The position numbers and the translations under genes were made by a program. The notes beneath the pieces are model-generated. The model was given only the letters and a program-made list of their open reading frames with translations, searched no databases and was not told the DNA's origin. From Candidatus Dormiibacter spiritus (lineage in GTDB: Bacteria > Chloroflexota > Dormibacteria > Dormibacterales > Dormibacteraceae), in contig QHBT01000055.1 in assembly GCA_003244185.1 (NCBI GenBank), positions 1-45,405 of the forward strand: a stretch of 45,405 bases of DNA, given 5' to 3'. Below are positions 1 to 7,166 of this stretch, in pieces. Position 1 is the stretch's first letter. Each line of letters opens with the position of its first letter.

Positions 1-201
1 TCTATGTGCTGAACTCGCACACCTCTCCCTCCGCCATTGTCCTGGAATCCCAAGTAGAAGGGCCTTGGGAATCGAAAGCCCTACTCCTGGGGCCAGGCCG
101 TTCGAACCCCATGCTCCATCATCGCCTGGGCACAGTCCGGAGTCGCTTCGTCTGTCATAAGCTAGCAGCGACGCTCCGCGCCGCCAATTTGTGAGAGGGG
201 A

Positions 202-816
202 ATGGGGCCGCCGAAACCGATTATCAGCTGGGCAGCGGCTCCGCCGAACTCGAGCGGCTGAACCGCCTAGGCAGGGTCCTGGCTCCTGCGAAGCGGACGA
301 TCCTCGAGGCGGCCGGCGTCCGCCCAGGCATGCGTGTTCTCGATTTAGGCTCGGGAATGGGAGATATGGCCCTCGTCGCCGCCGAGCTGGTCGGATCGGG
401 GGGTCAGGTCCTCGGAATTGACCGGTCGCCTGCGCCGGTCGAAAAGCGAACTTGCGGGCGAGGCGGCAAGGGCTCGGCAATGTGCGGTTCTTCGTGGGCG
501 ACATCCAAGAACCAGCGTTCGACGGGCCGTCCGACGCGATCATCGGGCGCCTGGTGCTGAGGTACGTCCCCGATCCCGCAGCCGTGTTAAGGACGCAGGC
601 TAGCCTGCTGCGCTCAGGCGGCCTGGTCGTCCCGATCGAGTTCGACCTCTTCAGCGGTCGCTCGCTTGCGTCGACGCCGCTCGTGGCTCAGGCGCACTCA
701 TGGCTGGGCGAAGCGTTCCGGCGAGCCGGAATCGAGCCCGCACTGGACCACGCTTGTGGGCCGTCCTTCAGGCTGCGGGGCTTGACTTGGGGACGACGGC
801 CGTGACCAATCGCTGA
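202..816 (+). pseudogene. Decayed class I SAM-dependent methyltransferase
   Basis: Three reading frames must be joined to give one methyltransferase-like protein. Frame 3 (about 201-445) contains the SAM-binding motif I, VLDLGSGMGDMALVAAELVG, followed by the acidic motif LGID. The homology then moves to frame 2 at about 442-452 (NVRFFVGDIQEPAFDG, motif IV/V-like, then LRSGGLVVPIEFD). A second shift at about 745-750 into frame 1 gives RLWAVLQAAGLDLG and a stop at 814-816. No ATG or GTG lies in the motif I frame after the stop at 192-194. The best initiator, ATG 202, is in frame 1, so a third lesion near the 5' end is likely. The tail runs convergently into the 3' end of the intact methyltransferase on the other strand. 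I read this as a broken gene; sequencing indels are the alternative. Confidence 0.7.
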
Positions 817-1640
817 ACGTCGGCCATGCCCACGTCCGTGGCGCCAAAATAGCGGCTTACCGCCTCGTCCGCACCGAAGTGCGTGACGCTGTCGAAGCCG
901 TGCTCGATGAGCAATCGTTCTATCTCATCCTGTCGGAAAAGGCTGACGAACGGCTCTCCGTACTTCGCCGCAGTGCCGCTGACATCGGCGAGGAGCGCGC
1001 GAGCCTTGTCACTGAGCACATCCGGCGGCTGATCATAGGTGAGGGCGATGCGTGTCCCCGGTGCGCAGCTGACGATGCTGGCGAGCGTGGCGTCGATCGC
1101 CTCGCGTGCCAAATACATCGTCACGCCGATCCACGAGAGGACGGCACGCTGGTCCAAGGCGAATCCAGACGCTTTCAGCGCGTCTAGGAGCGACTGCGTC
1201 TCAAAGTCGACTGCTGCGAAGACCACATTGTGGGGCAGCGTGATGTGCAGCTCGTCCAGCCGGCGCCGTTTCCAGGCCTGTGAGAAGGGGTGATCGACCT
1301 CGAAGATTGTCAATCGCTCGAGCAGCTCCGCGTGGCGGTACGCGAAGGAGTCAAGGCCGGCGCCGAGCACGACGTATTGACGGACGCCGGCGGCGACGGC
1401 GCTCTCTACGAAGTCTTCGACGAACCTAGTGCGCACCGCTGTCCACGCTTGAAACGCCTGCAGGCGATCGGGCGTGACGTTCGCCCGCATGTTGTCGAGG
1501 ATCGCGCGGCCCTCCACACCGGCGAGATCGGCCGCCAACCAGTCGTCGAGGATGTGAGGCGGTGGACCGTCACTATGAACCGCGCGTCCCATGGCGGCCA
1601 TCAGCGCTGTGCGGCTCGGACCCCGTAGGCCTGTATCCAT
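768..1640 (-). CDS. SAM-dependent methyltransferase, Ppm1/TIGR00027 family
   Basis: The protein resembles the leucine carboxyl methyltransferase (Ppm1)-like bacterial family, in which SAM-binding enzymes methylate mostly unknown, often secondary-metabolite, substrates. Visible signatures are RTALMAAMGRAVHSDG near the N-terminus, VVLGAGLDSFAYR (the family's SAM motif I), IFEVDHP (acidic strand 2), VLSWIGVTMYL and the LALTYDQP-like strand IALTYDQP. About 290 aa is normal for the family. I chose the ATG at 1640 (MDTGLRG...); an in-frame start at 1664 adds eight residues. It is flanked by two decayed genes but is itself intact. Its last ~50 bp overlap the convergent methyltransferase remnant. Family assignment is good; substrate unknown. 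Confidence 0.85.
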   Translation of the reverse strand: MDTGLRGPSRTALMAAMGRAVHSDGPPPHILDDWLAADLAGVEGRAILDNMRANVTPDRLQAFQAWTAVRTRFVEDFVESAVAAGVRQYVVLGAGLDSFAYRHAELLERLTIFEVDHPFSQAWKRRRLDELHITLPHNVVFAAVDFETQSLLDALKASGFALDQRAVLSWIGVTMYLAREAIDATLASIVSCAPGTRIALTYDQPPDVLSDKARALLADVSGTAAKYGEPFVSLFRQDEIERLLIEHGFDSVTHFGADEAVSRYFGATDVGMADVQRLVTAVVPKSSPAA

Positions 1641-1670
1641 TGCAGCGCAGGGTATCGCGCTCATCGGGCG

Positions 1671-2056
1671 TGTGCACCCGTACTCGTGTCGGCACTCCTG
1701 TCACGGGCGGGATCATCGGGCCGGTTGATCGCCCTGTGGTCTGGTGGCGCCTTCGAGTTGGTCGTGTCGGAAGCGCTGCTGGCGGAGCTTGATCGGACTC
1801 TTGCTCACCCAAAGCTGCGGCAACACATCGACCCCAAGGACGCGGCCGATTTCCGCCAACTCGTGCGGTCGACGGCGTCGATGTTCGCAGGAGCATCCCG
1901 ATCACCTCTCCAGAGATCCAGGCGATGACTATCTGGTGGCCCTGGCCACGGCGAGTGCGTCGATTCTTGTCACCGGCGATCAGTCACCTGCTCGTCCTGG
2001 CATCGGAACTTCCAAGGCAGCCGCCCGCCGTATTTCTCGCGCGCGTGGAACGCTGA
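1671..2056 (+). pseudogene. Decayed PIN-domain nuclease (VapC-like toxin family, COG1569 type)
   Basis: Frame 3 (about 1680-1895) reads VLVSALLSRAGSSGRLIALW and then FELVVSEALLAELDRTLAHPKL, typical of the N-terminal half of PIN-family putative toxins. The conserved opening D-T-N is missing: the preceding bases no longer encode it in any single frame. After about 1900 the homology continues in frame 1 with DHLSRDPGDDYLVALATA and SILVTGDQ, which contains the C-terminal acidic residues of the PIN fold. It then moves to frame 2 after 1983 (HLLVLASELPRQPPAVFLARVER, split here only by my reading) and stops at 2056. Two frameshifts and a lost active-site strand indicate an inactive gene. No antitoxin gene is visible next to it. 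Confidence 0.65.
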
Positions 2057-2147
2057 CGTCTCTACCCGGCAGACCACGAAAGTTGGAAGAGTGTCACGTC
2101 TAGCCAAGCGACAGGTCGGCCGTGTTCTCCATGGATCGAGCTGGCTA

Positions 2148-3629
2148 TCAGGAGAAGTTGCGAAGCTGCGCCCAGATCTTTGGGATCGGAGCCTTGAGAT
2201 GACAGAAGGTGACCGGCGCGCCTTGCTCCAGACCTAGTACGTCGTATGGCACGGTGAGATGTGTTATGAGCTTTGGTGACGTGCACATCCACGCCACCTG
2301 AGAAGGCTGGTAATCCACCATGAGAGCATCGGTTGCCGTGAGGTCGCGCGGCAGCCAGTAGAAGTAAGACAGCTGTGGACTGACGACAGGAGGAAGGGCG
2401 TTTGGGTTGCCGTAGACATCCAGTGCCCCCGGCACGCCGTAGTAGGCCGAAATGATGGCTGTGTTGGTGCGCTCCGATGGCGGAAGATTGCCGTAGATCG
2501 CCGTCACCTGATTCGCGACGTCGTCCCACCCCACGCTGTCAGCAAATACTTCGTTCTTGACATCCAGACTGGCAGCGTGGATCCGATTTGGGGGAGTGAT
2601 CGGGACGAGGAGCTGGAAGAACACGACGAATTCGAGCACGTTCGCAATGACGACAGCGAGCTGAAGGCCGGAGCGAAGCTTCGGTCGCTCGATTCGTGAG
2701 ATCGCCATGAGGCCCTGAGCCAGGGCGATCGGAACCGTCCCCGCTGCGTAGTAGGACTTACCAACGAAGAGGAAGACGAGCAGCGGAACGGCACAGGCGA
2801 TTCCGACCGAACGCAGCAGTCGACTGCGGAACAGAGAGATCATGCCCGCCAGCCACAACGGCAGAATAAAGAAAAGGTAAGCGACGAACTGGATGAGGTA
2901 GACAACGGCGCCACCGCCGCTCCCCCGGTGATTGGCGATATAGGCTACGGAGGGGAAGCCCTCGACGACCTGCCAGACGAGGTTCGGTGCCCAAATGAGA
3001 AGTGCGATCGCGACCGCCAGCCACGGATATTTCGTCCGCAGCTGCACGCGCAACCAAGGCGTGAGAAGAACGGCGATCGCGATCCCCGCGATGAGGCCGA
3101 CGATGGTGTACTTCACCTCGAGCCCGATCCCAAGCGTGATGCCGATATAGATCCAGTATCGCGGGCGCCGGTCGATGACGAGGCAGAGAAACCAGTAGAG
3201 GGAGACCATCCAGGTCACCTGGTCGAAAGTCACTGTCTGGAAGACCCAGTTCGCACCCAGCAGGTATGGCGCTGCGATGGCAGTGAGCAGCGCAATTCCT
3301 TGGAGCCGCAGTGAGCCGCCAAGTCGACGGACATAGGCGCCGGAAAGAGCAACGAGGAAACCGCCCAACAGCGATGGGAGCAGGCGCAGGGTCCAGGGAC
3401 TGACCCCGAGGAGTCCGGTCTCTAATCGACCGAGGAGTGGGACGACTGGTGGGAAGTCGACATAACCAAGCGCTGGGTGGCGGCCGCAGGCGAGATAGTA
3501 GAGCTCATCAGTATGAAAACCCAGAGTGCCATTGGTGGCAAGGTGGAGGGCGATGATGCCCACCTTCGCAGCTCCAAAGAGAAGCCCAGTTGGAAGGCGG
3601 GAATGTTGCTGGCTGGGCAAGGCGGCCAC
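2148..3629 (-). CDS. GT39 / ArnT-like membrane glycosyltransferase
   Basis: A 493-aa polytopic protein of the GT-C fold, related to the PMT_2 (dolichyl-phosphate-mannose mannosyltransferase-like) family. These enzymes transfer a sugar from a polyprenyl-phosphate donor on the outer membrane face. The first loop carries the family acidic motif in HTDELYYLACG (around residues 38-48) and the second motif GYVDFPPVVP, matching the D-x-P-P loop of this family. About ten hydrophobic segments follow, then a soluble C-terminal region of about 130 aa. The start is GTG at 3629. It lies 18 bp downstream of the preceding leftward membrane-protein gene, so the two and padR may form one transcript. Acceptor unknown. 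Confidence 0.85.
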   Translation of the reverse strand: MAALPSQQHSRLPTGLLFGAAKVGIIALHLATNGTLGFHTDELYYLACGRHPALGYVDFPPVVPLLGRLETGLLGVSPWTLRLLPSLLGGFLVALSGAYVRRLGGSLRLQGIALLTAIAAPYLLGANWVFQTVTFDQVTWMVSLYWFLCLVIDRRPRYWIYIGITLGIGLEVKYTIVGLIAGIAIAVLLTPWLRVQLRTKYPWLAVAIALLIWAPNLVWQVVEGFPSVAYIANHRGSGGGAVVYLIQFVAYLFFILPLWLAGMISLFRSRLLRSVGIACAVPLLVFLFVGKSYYAAGTVPIALAQGLMAISRIERPKLRSGLQLAVVIANVLEFVVFFQLLVPITPPNRIHAASLDVKNEVFADSVGWDDVANQVTAIYGNLPPSERTNTAIISAYYGVPGALDVYGNPNALPPVVSPQLSYFYWLPRDLTATDALMVDYQPSQVAWMCTSPKLITHLTVPYDVLGLEQGAPVTFCHLKAPIPKIWAQLRNFS

Positions 3630-3647
3630 CGTTCCGGGTCCTGCGGC

Positions 3648-4307
3648 TCAGGACTCGGCGATAGTTCGACTGGTGCCCGACTGAGCGGGTGCGATCTTCG
3701 CGCGACAGATGACAGCGAGCGCCGCTAGTTCGACGAGGCAGAGGAGAGTCCCGATGGCCAGGTCCGGCCGTGCGTACACCGCTGATCCATGGACTAACCC
3801 ATTGAGCAGGCCGAATATGTTGAGAGCAAAAAAGATCGCAAACACGAGCCTTGGCCAACGATGTCCGCGGCCGATGGACCAGGCAATCCACAGCCAAAAG
3901 CCGACGCCGAGAATCGCGCCAACCTCGGTCGGTGCCAGTTGACCTACGACGATTGCATGCCACTCAGCCTCGGTGAGACCTGGGCTGCTCATGACAACTT
4001 CCGACTTGATTTCGCCGATCGTCGCCAAAATAATGATTGCGGCAGCAAGCTCAACCAGGGCGCCGAGGTACATGAGTTTGATCGCCCTGAAGGCTGATCT
4101 GTCCGCTCGAGGCACCCTTGGCCGCAGACGCATGCTTAGCGCGCTGCTCATCAGGTCCAGGCACTCCACAGCCTCTGGCCGGCGCTGGCCTTCTCGGGCC
4201 GAGGCGATCAGAACCGTGATCTCCGCCTCGTGCTCGCGCCGGAACGTCTTGGGATACCACGACAGCCAGCGGCGGTAGCCTCGCTCCAATTCGGCCGAGT
4301 CGGTCAT
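3648..4307 (-). CDS. Membrane protein co-transcribed with PadR regulator
   Basis: 219 aa. The N-terminal ~70 residues are soluble and charged (GYRRWLSWYPKTFRREHEAE), a pattern I associate with membrane proteins encoded directly after PadR regulators in Gram-positive-type genomes. Four hydrophobic segments follow: LMYLGALVELAAAIIILATI, VGAILGVGFWLWIAW, LVFAIFFALNIFGLL and IGTLLCLVELAALAVI. The start codon overlaps the padR stop (ATGA, 4304-4307), which implies translational coupling. By analogy it may be the effector or stress-linked partner of the PadR repressor, but no function is established. Confidence 0.75.
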   Translation of the reverse strand: MTDSAELERGYRRWLSWYPKTFRREHEAEITVLIASAREGQRRPEAVECLDLMSSALSMRLRPRVPRADRSAFRAIKLMYLGALVELAAAIIILATIGEIKSEVVMSSPGLTEAEWHAIVVGQLAPTEVGAILGVGFWLWIAWSIGRGHRWPRLVFAIFFALNIFGLLNGLVHGSAVYARPDLAIGTLLCLVELAALAVICRAKIAPAQSGTSRTIAES

Positions 4308-4639
4308 CCGGCCAGCCCCCTCGTCACGCGGAGCCGGGCGATCGCGGTCGCCGCGTTGGATTGGACCCGAGCTGCCTCAGTGGCCAACAGCTTGGATCCC
4401 TCCGGCGTGAGCCGGTAGTAACGGCGCAGGCGGTTTTCGGCGATCTCCTCGCGGTCGACACTGATCAACCCGTCGATGCGCAGACGGTCCAGGGCTGAGT
4501 ACAGGGTCCCGGCGCGCAACCGGACACGTCCGTCCGAGATCTGTGCGACGTCGGAAATGATCCCGTACCCGTGCTGGCTGCCTGCGGCCAGCGCCGTGAG
4601 GATCAGGAAAGTCGCCTCCTGCATCGTCCGCTTGGTCAC
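4304..4639 (-). CDS. PadR family transcriptional regulator
   Basis: A 111-aa winged-helix regulator. The PadR signature is clear: FLILTALAAGSQHGYGII, then LRAGTLYSALDRLRIDGLI (recognition helix and wing), and RRYYRLTPEGSKLL. The short C-terminal helix makes it the small PadR-s1 type, which usually acts as a repressor dimer that releases DNA on ligand binding. The start is GTG 4639; ATG 4624 is the alternative. A TATACT hexamer ends only 6 nt before the GTG, so the mRNA may be leaderless. It is first in a leftward group with the membrane protein that overlaps its stop codon. Autoregulation is likely by family habit. Confidence 0.9.
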   Translation of the reverse strand: MTKRTMQEATFLILTALAAGSQHGYGIISDVAQISDGRVRLRAGTLYSALDRLRIDGLISVDREEIAENRLRRYYRLTPEGSKLLATEAARVQSNAATAIARLRVTRGLAG

Positions 4640-4645
4640 GTCAGG

Positions 4646-4698
4646 AGTATATATCGGTGAACTGACCGTCCTGGTGCAGTCGCGACCCCACTATCGGT
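4646..4698 (-). promoter_or_regulatory. Candidate padR promoter with paired TATCGGT boxes
   Basis: On the minus strand a perfect TATACT (4651 down to 4646) lies 6 nt before the GTG start of padR, so transcription would begin at or next to the start codon. The heptamer TATCGGT occurs on the plus strand at 4652-4658, touching the -10 element, and again exactly 40 bp away at 4692-4698. These could be operator half-sites for the regulator. No convincing -35 element is visible. Confidence 0.4.
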
Positions 4699-4795
4699 AA
4701 TGATCAGAACGCTTGCCGGGCCGCAGCCGCGATGTGAGGTGTCCTGAGCTCGGACGGCGGGCAGTGGTTAGCGTCACGACCATGTACCGGGTGGA

Positions 4796-4872
4796 TGTCC
4801 GGAATGGGCCGCTGGCCCCGACGTCTCTGCCGAGAGGCACTGCAGAGGTGCCAGTACAGAGGAGAGAACGTT
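4796..4872 (+). promoter_or_regulatory. Duplicated ECF-type promoter and leader, copy 1 (upstream of YCII gene)
   Basis: This 77-nt block is repeated at 6553-6628 with about 67 matching positions and one gap. It begins with TGTCCGGAA (4796-4804) and has CGACGTC at 4819-4825, a spacing that fits the -35 and -10 elements of an ECF promoter. Downstream, GGCAC (4836-4840) can pair with GTGCC (4848-4852) around TGCAGAG. The block ends in the purine-rich ribosome-binding site GAGGAGAG before ATG 4873. The adjacent sigma factor belongs to the group whose known targets are their own YCII/DGPF operons, so it is the likely recogniser. Confidence 0.6.
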
Positions 4873-5286
4873 ATGAAGTACATGATCCTGACCTACGCCT
4901 CGCAGCAGGATTACGACGCGATGTCGGGGAAGCCTGCTGACAAGCCTGCCTGGTCAGCAGAGGACTTTGCGGCGATGGGCGCGTTCATGGAATCGTTCAA
5001 CAGGGAGCTGGCCGAGTCCGGCGAGCTCGTGGAGACGCGGGGCCTGGCCGCCCCCGTCCACGCCCGGCGGGTCCAGCTGCAGAACGGTGTGACGGTCGTG
5101 ACTGACGGGCCGTACGCCGAGACTCAGGAGGTCCTCGCCGGCTACTGGATAGTGGACTGTGAGAGCTTCGACCGGGCGACGGCGATCGTCGGCCGCCTGT
5201 CGAGCTGCCCGGGTCCGGCCGGGGCCTCCGCCCCCGTGGCGGACGTGCGGCCGATCGTCGAATCCCGGGCCGAGCTGGAGCTCTGA
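4873..5286 (+). CDS. YCII (DGPF) domain protein
   Basis: 137 aa. It opens MKYMILTYASQQDYDAM and contains the diagnostic block VTDGPYAETQEVLAGYWIVD, the DGPF-type motif that gave the family its older name. YCII proteins are small ferredoxin-fold proteins with a conserved His-Asp type site; most DGPF members have no proven reaction. The ATG at 4873 is preceded by GAGGAGAG at good distance, inside the duplicated leader. An in-frame GTG further upstream would read through the leader and is less likely. The gene is immediately followed by the ECF sigma gene, a pairing widely conserved in Actinobacteria and other soil bacteria. Confidence 0.88.
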   Translation: MKYMILTYASQQDYDAMSGKPADKPAWSAEDFAAMGAFMESFNRELAESGELVETRGLAAPVHARRVQLQNGVTVVTDGPYAETQEVLAGYWIVDCESFDRATAIVGRLSSCPGPAGASAPVADVRPIVESRAELEL

Positions 5287-5321
5287 TCGGTCCAGTACCT
5301 GACACCGAGGTCGAGGGCCTG

Positions 5322-6539
5322 TTGCGCCAGCTGGCGCCGCAGGCCCTCGCCGCCGTCGTACGCCGCTACGGGCACTTCAACACCGCCGAGGACGCGGTTC
5401 AGGAGGCCCTGATCGCCGCCGCCATGGGGTGGCCGAAGGACGGAATTCCGGAGAATCCCCGTGCCTGGCTGATCACTGTGGCTTCGCGCAGGTTGACCGA
5501 CCTGCTGCGGAGCGAGCAGGCTCGCCAGCGCCGTGAGGACGCCGTCACCCAGCGGATGCTGCCCGAGGAGTGGCTGGCTCCCCCCGCCGGCAGGCCAGGA
5601 TCGGAGTCCGACGACACGCTCATCCTGCTCTTCATGTGCTGCCACCCGTCGCTGTCGCCGGCCTCGCAGATCGCGCTGACCCTGCGAGGGGTCGGCGGCT
5701 TGACAACCGCCGAGGTTGCTCGAGCGTTCCTGGTGCCGGAGGCGACCATGACCCGGCGGATCAGCCGGGCCAAACAGGGCATCAAGGACAGCGGCATTTC
5801 CTTCGCCATGCCCGCTGGCCCGGAGCGGGCCGAACGGCTCCGATCGGTCCTTCACGTGCTCTATCTGATCTTCAACGAGGGCTACGTCAGCACGTCAGGG
5901 CCCAGCTTGCAGCGAGGCGACCTGGCGGCCGAAGCCATCCGGCTGGCCCGCATGGTCCATCGACTGCTGCCGGAGGACGGCGAGGTGTCGGGGCTGCTCG
6001 CGCTCATGTTGCTCACTGACGCACGCGGGCCAGCGCGCGCCGGTCGGGACGGCCAGCTGATCCCGATGGCCGAGCAGGATCGAAGCCTCTGGAACGCCGA
6101 CTCCATCGCCGAGGGCGTGGCGCTCATCACCGACGCGCTGCCCAGGGGACCAACCGGTCCGTACCAGCTCCAGGCGGCGATCGCCGCGATTCACGACGAG
6201 GCGCCGAGCGCCGAGGCGACCGACTGGCCGCAGATCGTGGGCCTGTACGAGCTGTTGATGCGGATCTCCGACAACCCCGTCGTGGATCTGAACCATGCCG
6301 TCGCGGTGGGGATGGCCCAAGGCCCGCAGGCGGGCATCGACCTCCTCGACGAGCTCCAGGCGGACAAACGGATCGCCGAGGACCACCGGCTCCATGCGGT
6401 CCGCGCACACCTTCTGGAGATGGCCGGCGATCGAGCGACAGCGCGCGACTCTTACCTGGCGGCGGCCCGGCGAGCTACCAACCTCTCGCAGCAGCGCCAC
6501 CTCCATTCCCGCGCCGCTCGCCTCCTGGACGATGGGTGA
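5322..6539 (+). CDS. ECF RNA polymerase sigma factor with long C-terminal extension (COG4941 / ECF42-like)
   Basis: Sigma-70 region 2 spans roughly residues 1-75 (RRYGHFNTAEDAVQEALIAA, then WLITVASRRLTDLLRSEQAR). Region 4 lies at about 110-165 (LTLRGVGGLTTAEVARAFLV, then ATMTRRISRAKQGI). A ~240-residue helical extension follows (FNEGYVST; LNHAVAVGMAQGP). Such TPR-like extensions are characteristic of this ECF group, which has no classical anti-sigma factor; the extension is thought to control activity. Homology continues upstream of the TTG at 5322 (IGPVPDTEVEGL) with no ATG or GTG. Translation may therefore begin at CTG 5283, which overlaps the YCII stop, so the true start is uncertain. It probably transcribes the two flanking repeat-bearing promoters. 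Confidence 0.9.
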   Translation: MRQLAPQALAAVVRRYGHFNTAEDAVQEALIAAAMGWPKDGIPENPRAWLITVASRRLTDLLRSEQARQRREDAVTQRMLPEEWLAPPAGRPGSESDDTLILLFMCCHPSLSPASQIALTLRGVGGLTTAEVARAFLVPEATMTRRISRAKQGIKDSGISFAMPAGPERAERLRSVLHVLYLIFNEGYVSTSGPSLQRGDLAAEAIRLARMVHRLLPEDGEVSGLLALMLLTDARGPARAGRDGQLIPMAEQDRSLWNADSIAEGVALITDALPRGPTGPYQLQAAIAAIHDEAPSAEATDWPQIVGLYELLMRISDNPVVDLNHAVAVGMAQGPQAGIDLLDELQADKRIAEDHRLHAVRAHLLEMAGDRATARDSYLAAARRATNLSQQRHLHSRAARLLDDG

Positions 6540-6552
6540 GTCCTTCGCGGCG

Positions 6553-6628
6553 TGTCCGGAATGGATCTCTGGCTCCGACGTCTCTGGCGAGAGGCGCTGC
6601 AGAGGTGCCAGCACTGAGGAGAAACGTC
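6553..6628 (+). promoter_or_regulatory. Duplicated ECF-type promoter and leader, copy 2 (upstream of 35-codon ORF)
   Basis: This is the second copy of the 4796-4872 block. It keeps TGTCCGGAATGG, TCCGACGTCTCTGG and CTGCAGAGGTGCCAG essentially intact. The hairpin arms are GGCGC (6593-6597) and GTGCC (6605-6609): the A of copy 1 is G here, so A-U pairing becomes G-U and the stem survives. It starts 14 nt after the sigma-factor stop and ends in GAGGAGAAACGTC before ATG 6629. It probably drives the small ORF and the DUF1801 gene. Confidence 0.6.
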
Positions 6629-6736
6629 ATGAGATACAAGCTCGACGAGGAGATCGCGAAGCCGATGACGGCGACGCCGCTGATGGCGGCATGGGTCGCG
6701 TTCATCGACCCGAGCACCGGGCCTAGGATGAACTGA
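6629..6736 (+). CDS. 35-aa ORF in ECF-controlled leader
   Basis: The ORF begins MRYKLDEEIAKPM and ends FIDPSTGPRMN. I recognise no family. The case for translation is positional. It has the same strong ribosome-binding site and leader as the YCII gene, and its first codons (MRY) resemble the start of that gene (MKY). Its stop overlaps the ATG of the DUF1801 gene (TGATG, 6734-6738), as expected of a coupled upstream cistron. It could be a real microprotein, a leader peptide, or the stump of a deleted duplicate gene. Confidence 0.5.
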   Translation: MRYKLDEEIAKPMTATPLMAAWVAFIDPSTGPRMN

Positions 6737-7077
6737 TGGATGACGCCGTTCGCGGCTACATCGACGCCATCGCCCCGGACCGCCGGCAACTGTTCGAACG
6801 CATTCACCGGCTGGTCCTGGAGGCGCAGCCCGACGCCGCGGTAGTGATCTCGTATCAGATACCGACCTACAAAGTCGGCCGGCGCCGGCTCTTCGTCGGT
6901 GTGTGGCAGCACGGCGTGTCCATCTATGGCTGGCAGCAGGGCCGCGACGCCGGCTTCACCGCACGGCACCCCGAGCTCAAGACCAGCAAGGGCACCATCC
7001 AGCTCCGACCCGACGACGCCGCCAAGATTTCCGACGACGAGCTGCGGAACCTGGTCCGCGCCGCGCTCGACGGCTGA
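6736..7077 (+). CDS. DUF1801 (YdhG-like) protein
   Basis: 113 aa. The family pattern is clear: an N-terminal helix pair (DAVRGYIDAIAPDRRQLFERI), the central strands VVISYQIPTYKVGRRRLFVGVWQHGVSIYG, here read in two parts, and a C-terminal GTIQLRPDD segment leading into a helix. DUF1801 proteins have a small α/β fold related to frataxin and no established reaction. The ATG overlaps the stop of the preceding 35-codon ORF, so it is probably expressed from the second ECF-type leader. In many genomes DUF1801 genes sit near YCII/ECF loci, which suits the context. Confidence 0.85.
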   Translation: MDDAVRGYIDAIAPDRRQLFERIHRLVLEAQPDAAVVISYQIPTYKVGRRRLFVGVWQHGVSIYGWQQGRDAGFTARHPELKTSKGTIQLRPDDAAKISDDELRNLVRAALDG

Positions 7078-7166
7078 TCAGGCTGCCCAGCCCGTGAACG
7101 AGAAATCGCCCGGAGCCGACATACTGTTCGACTGATGCGCAGCGGTTTTCGGCAGGGAACGTCTGG

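Noticed and set aside
1-194. ORF of 62 codons and a tRNA-like TTCGAA segment near 109-116
   Set aside because: No acceptor or anticodon arms can be found around the TTCGAA, and the ORF has no protein-like pattern or ribosome-binding site. I see nothing supportable in this stretch.
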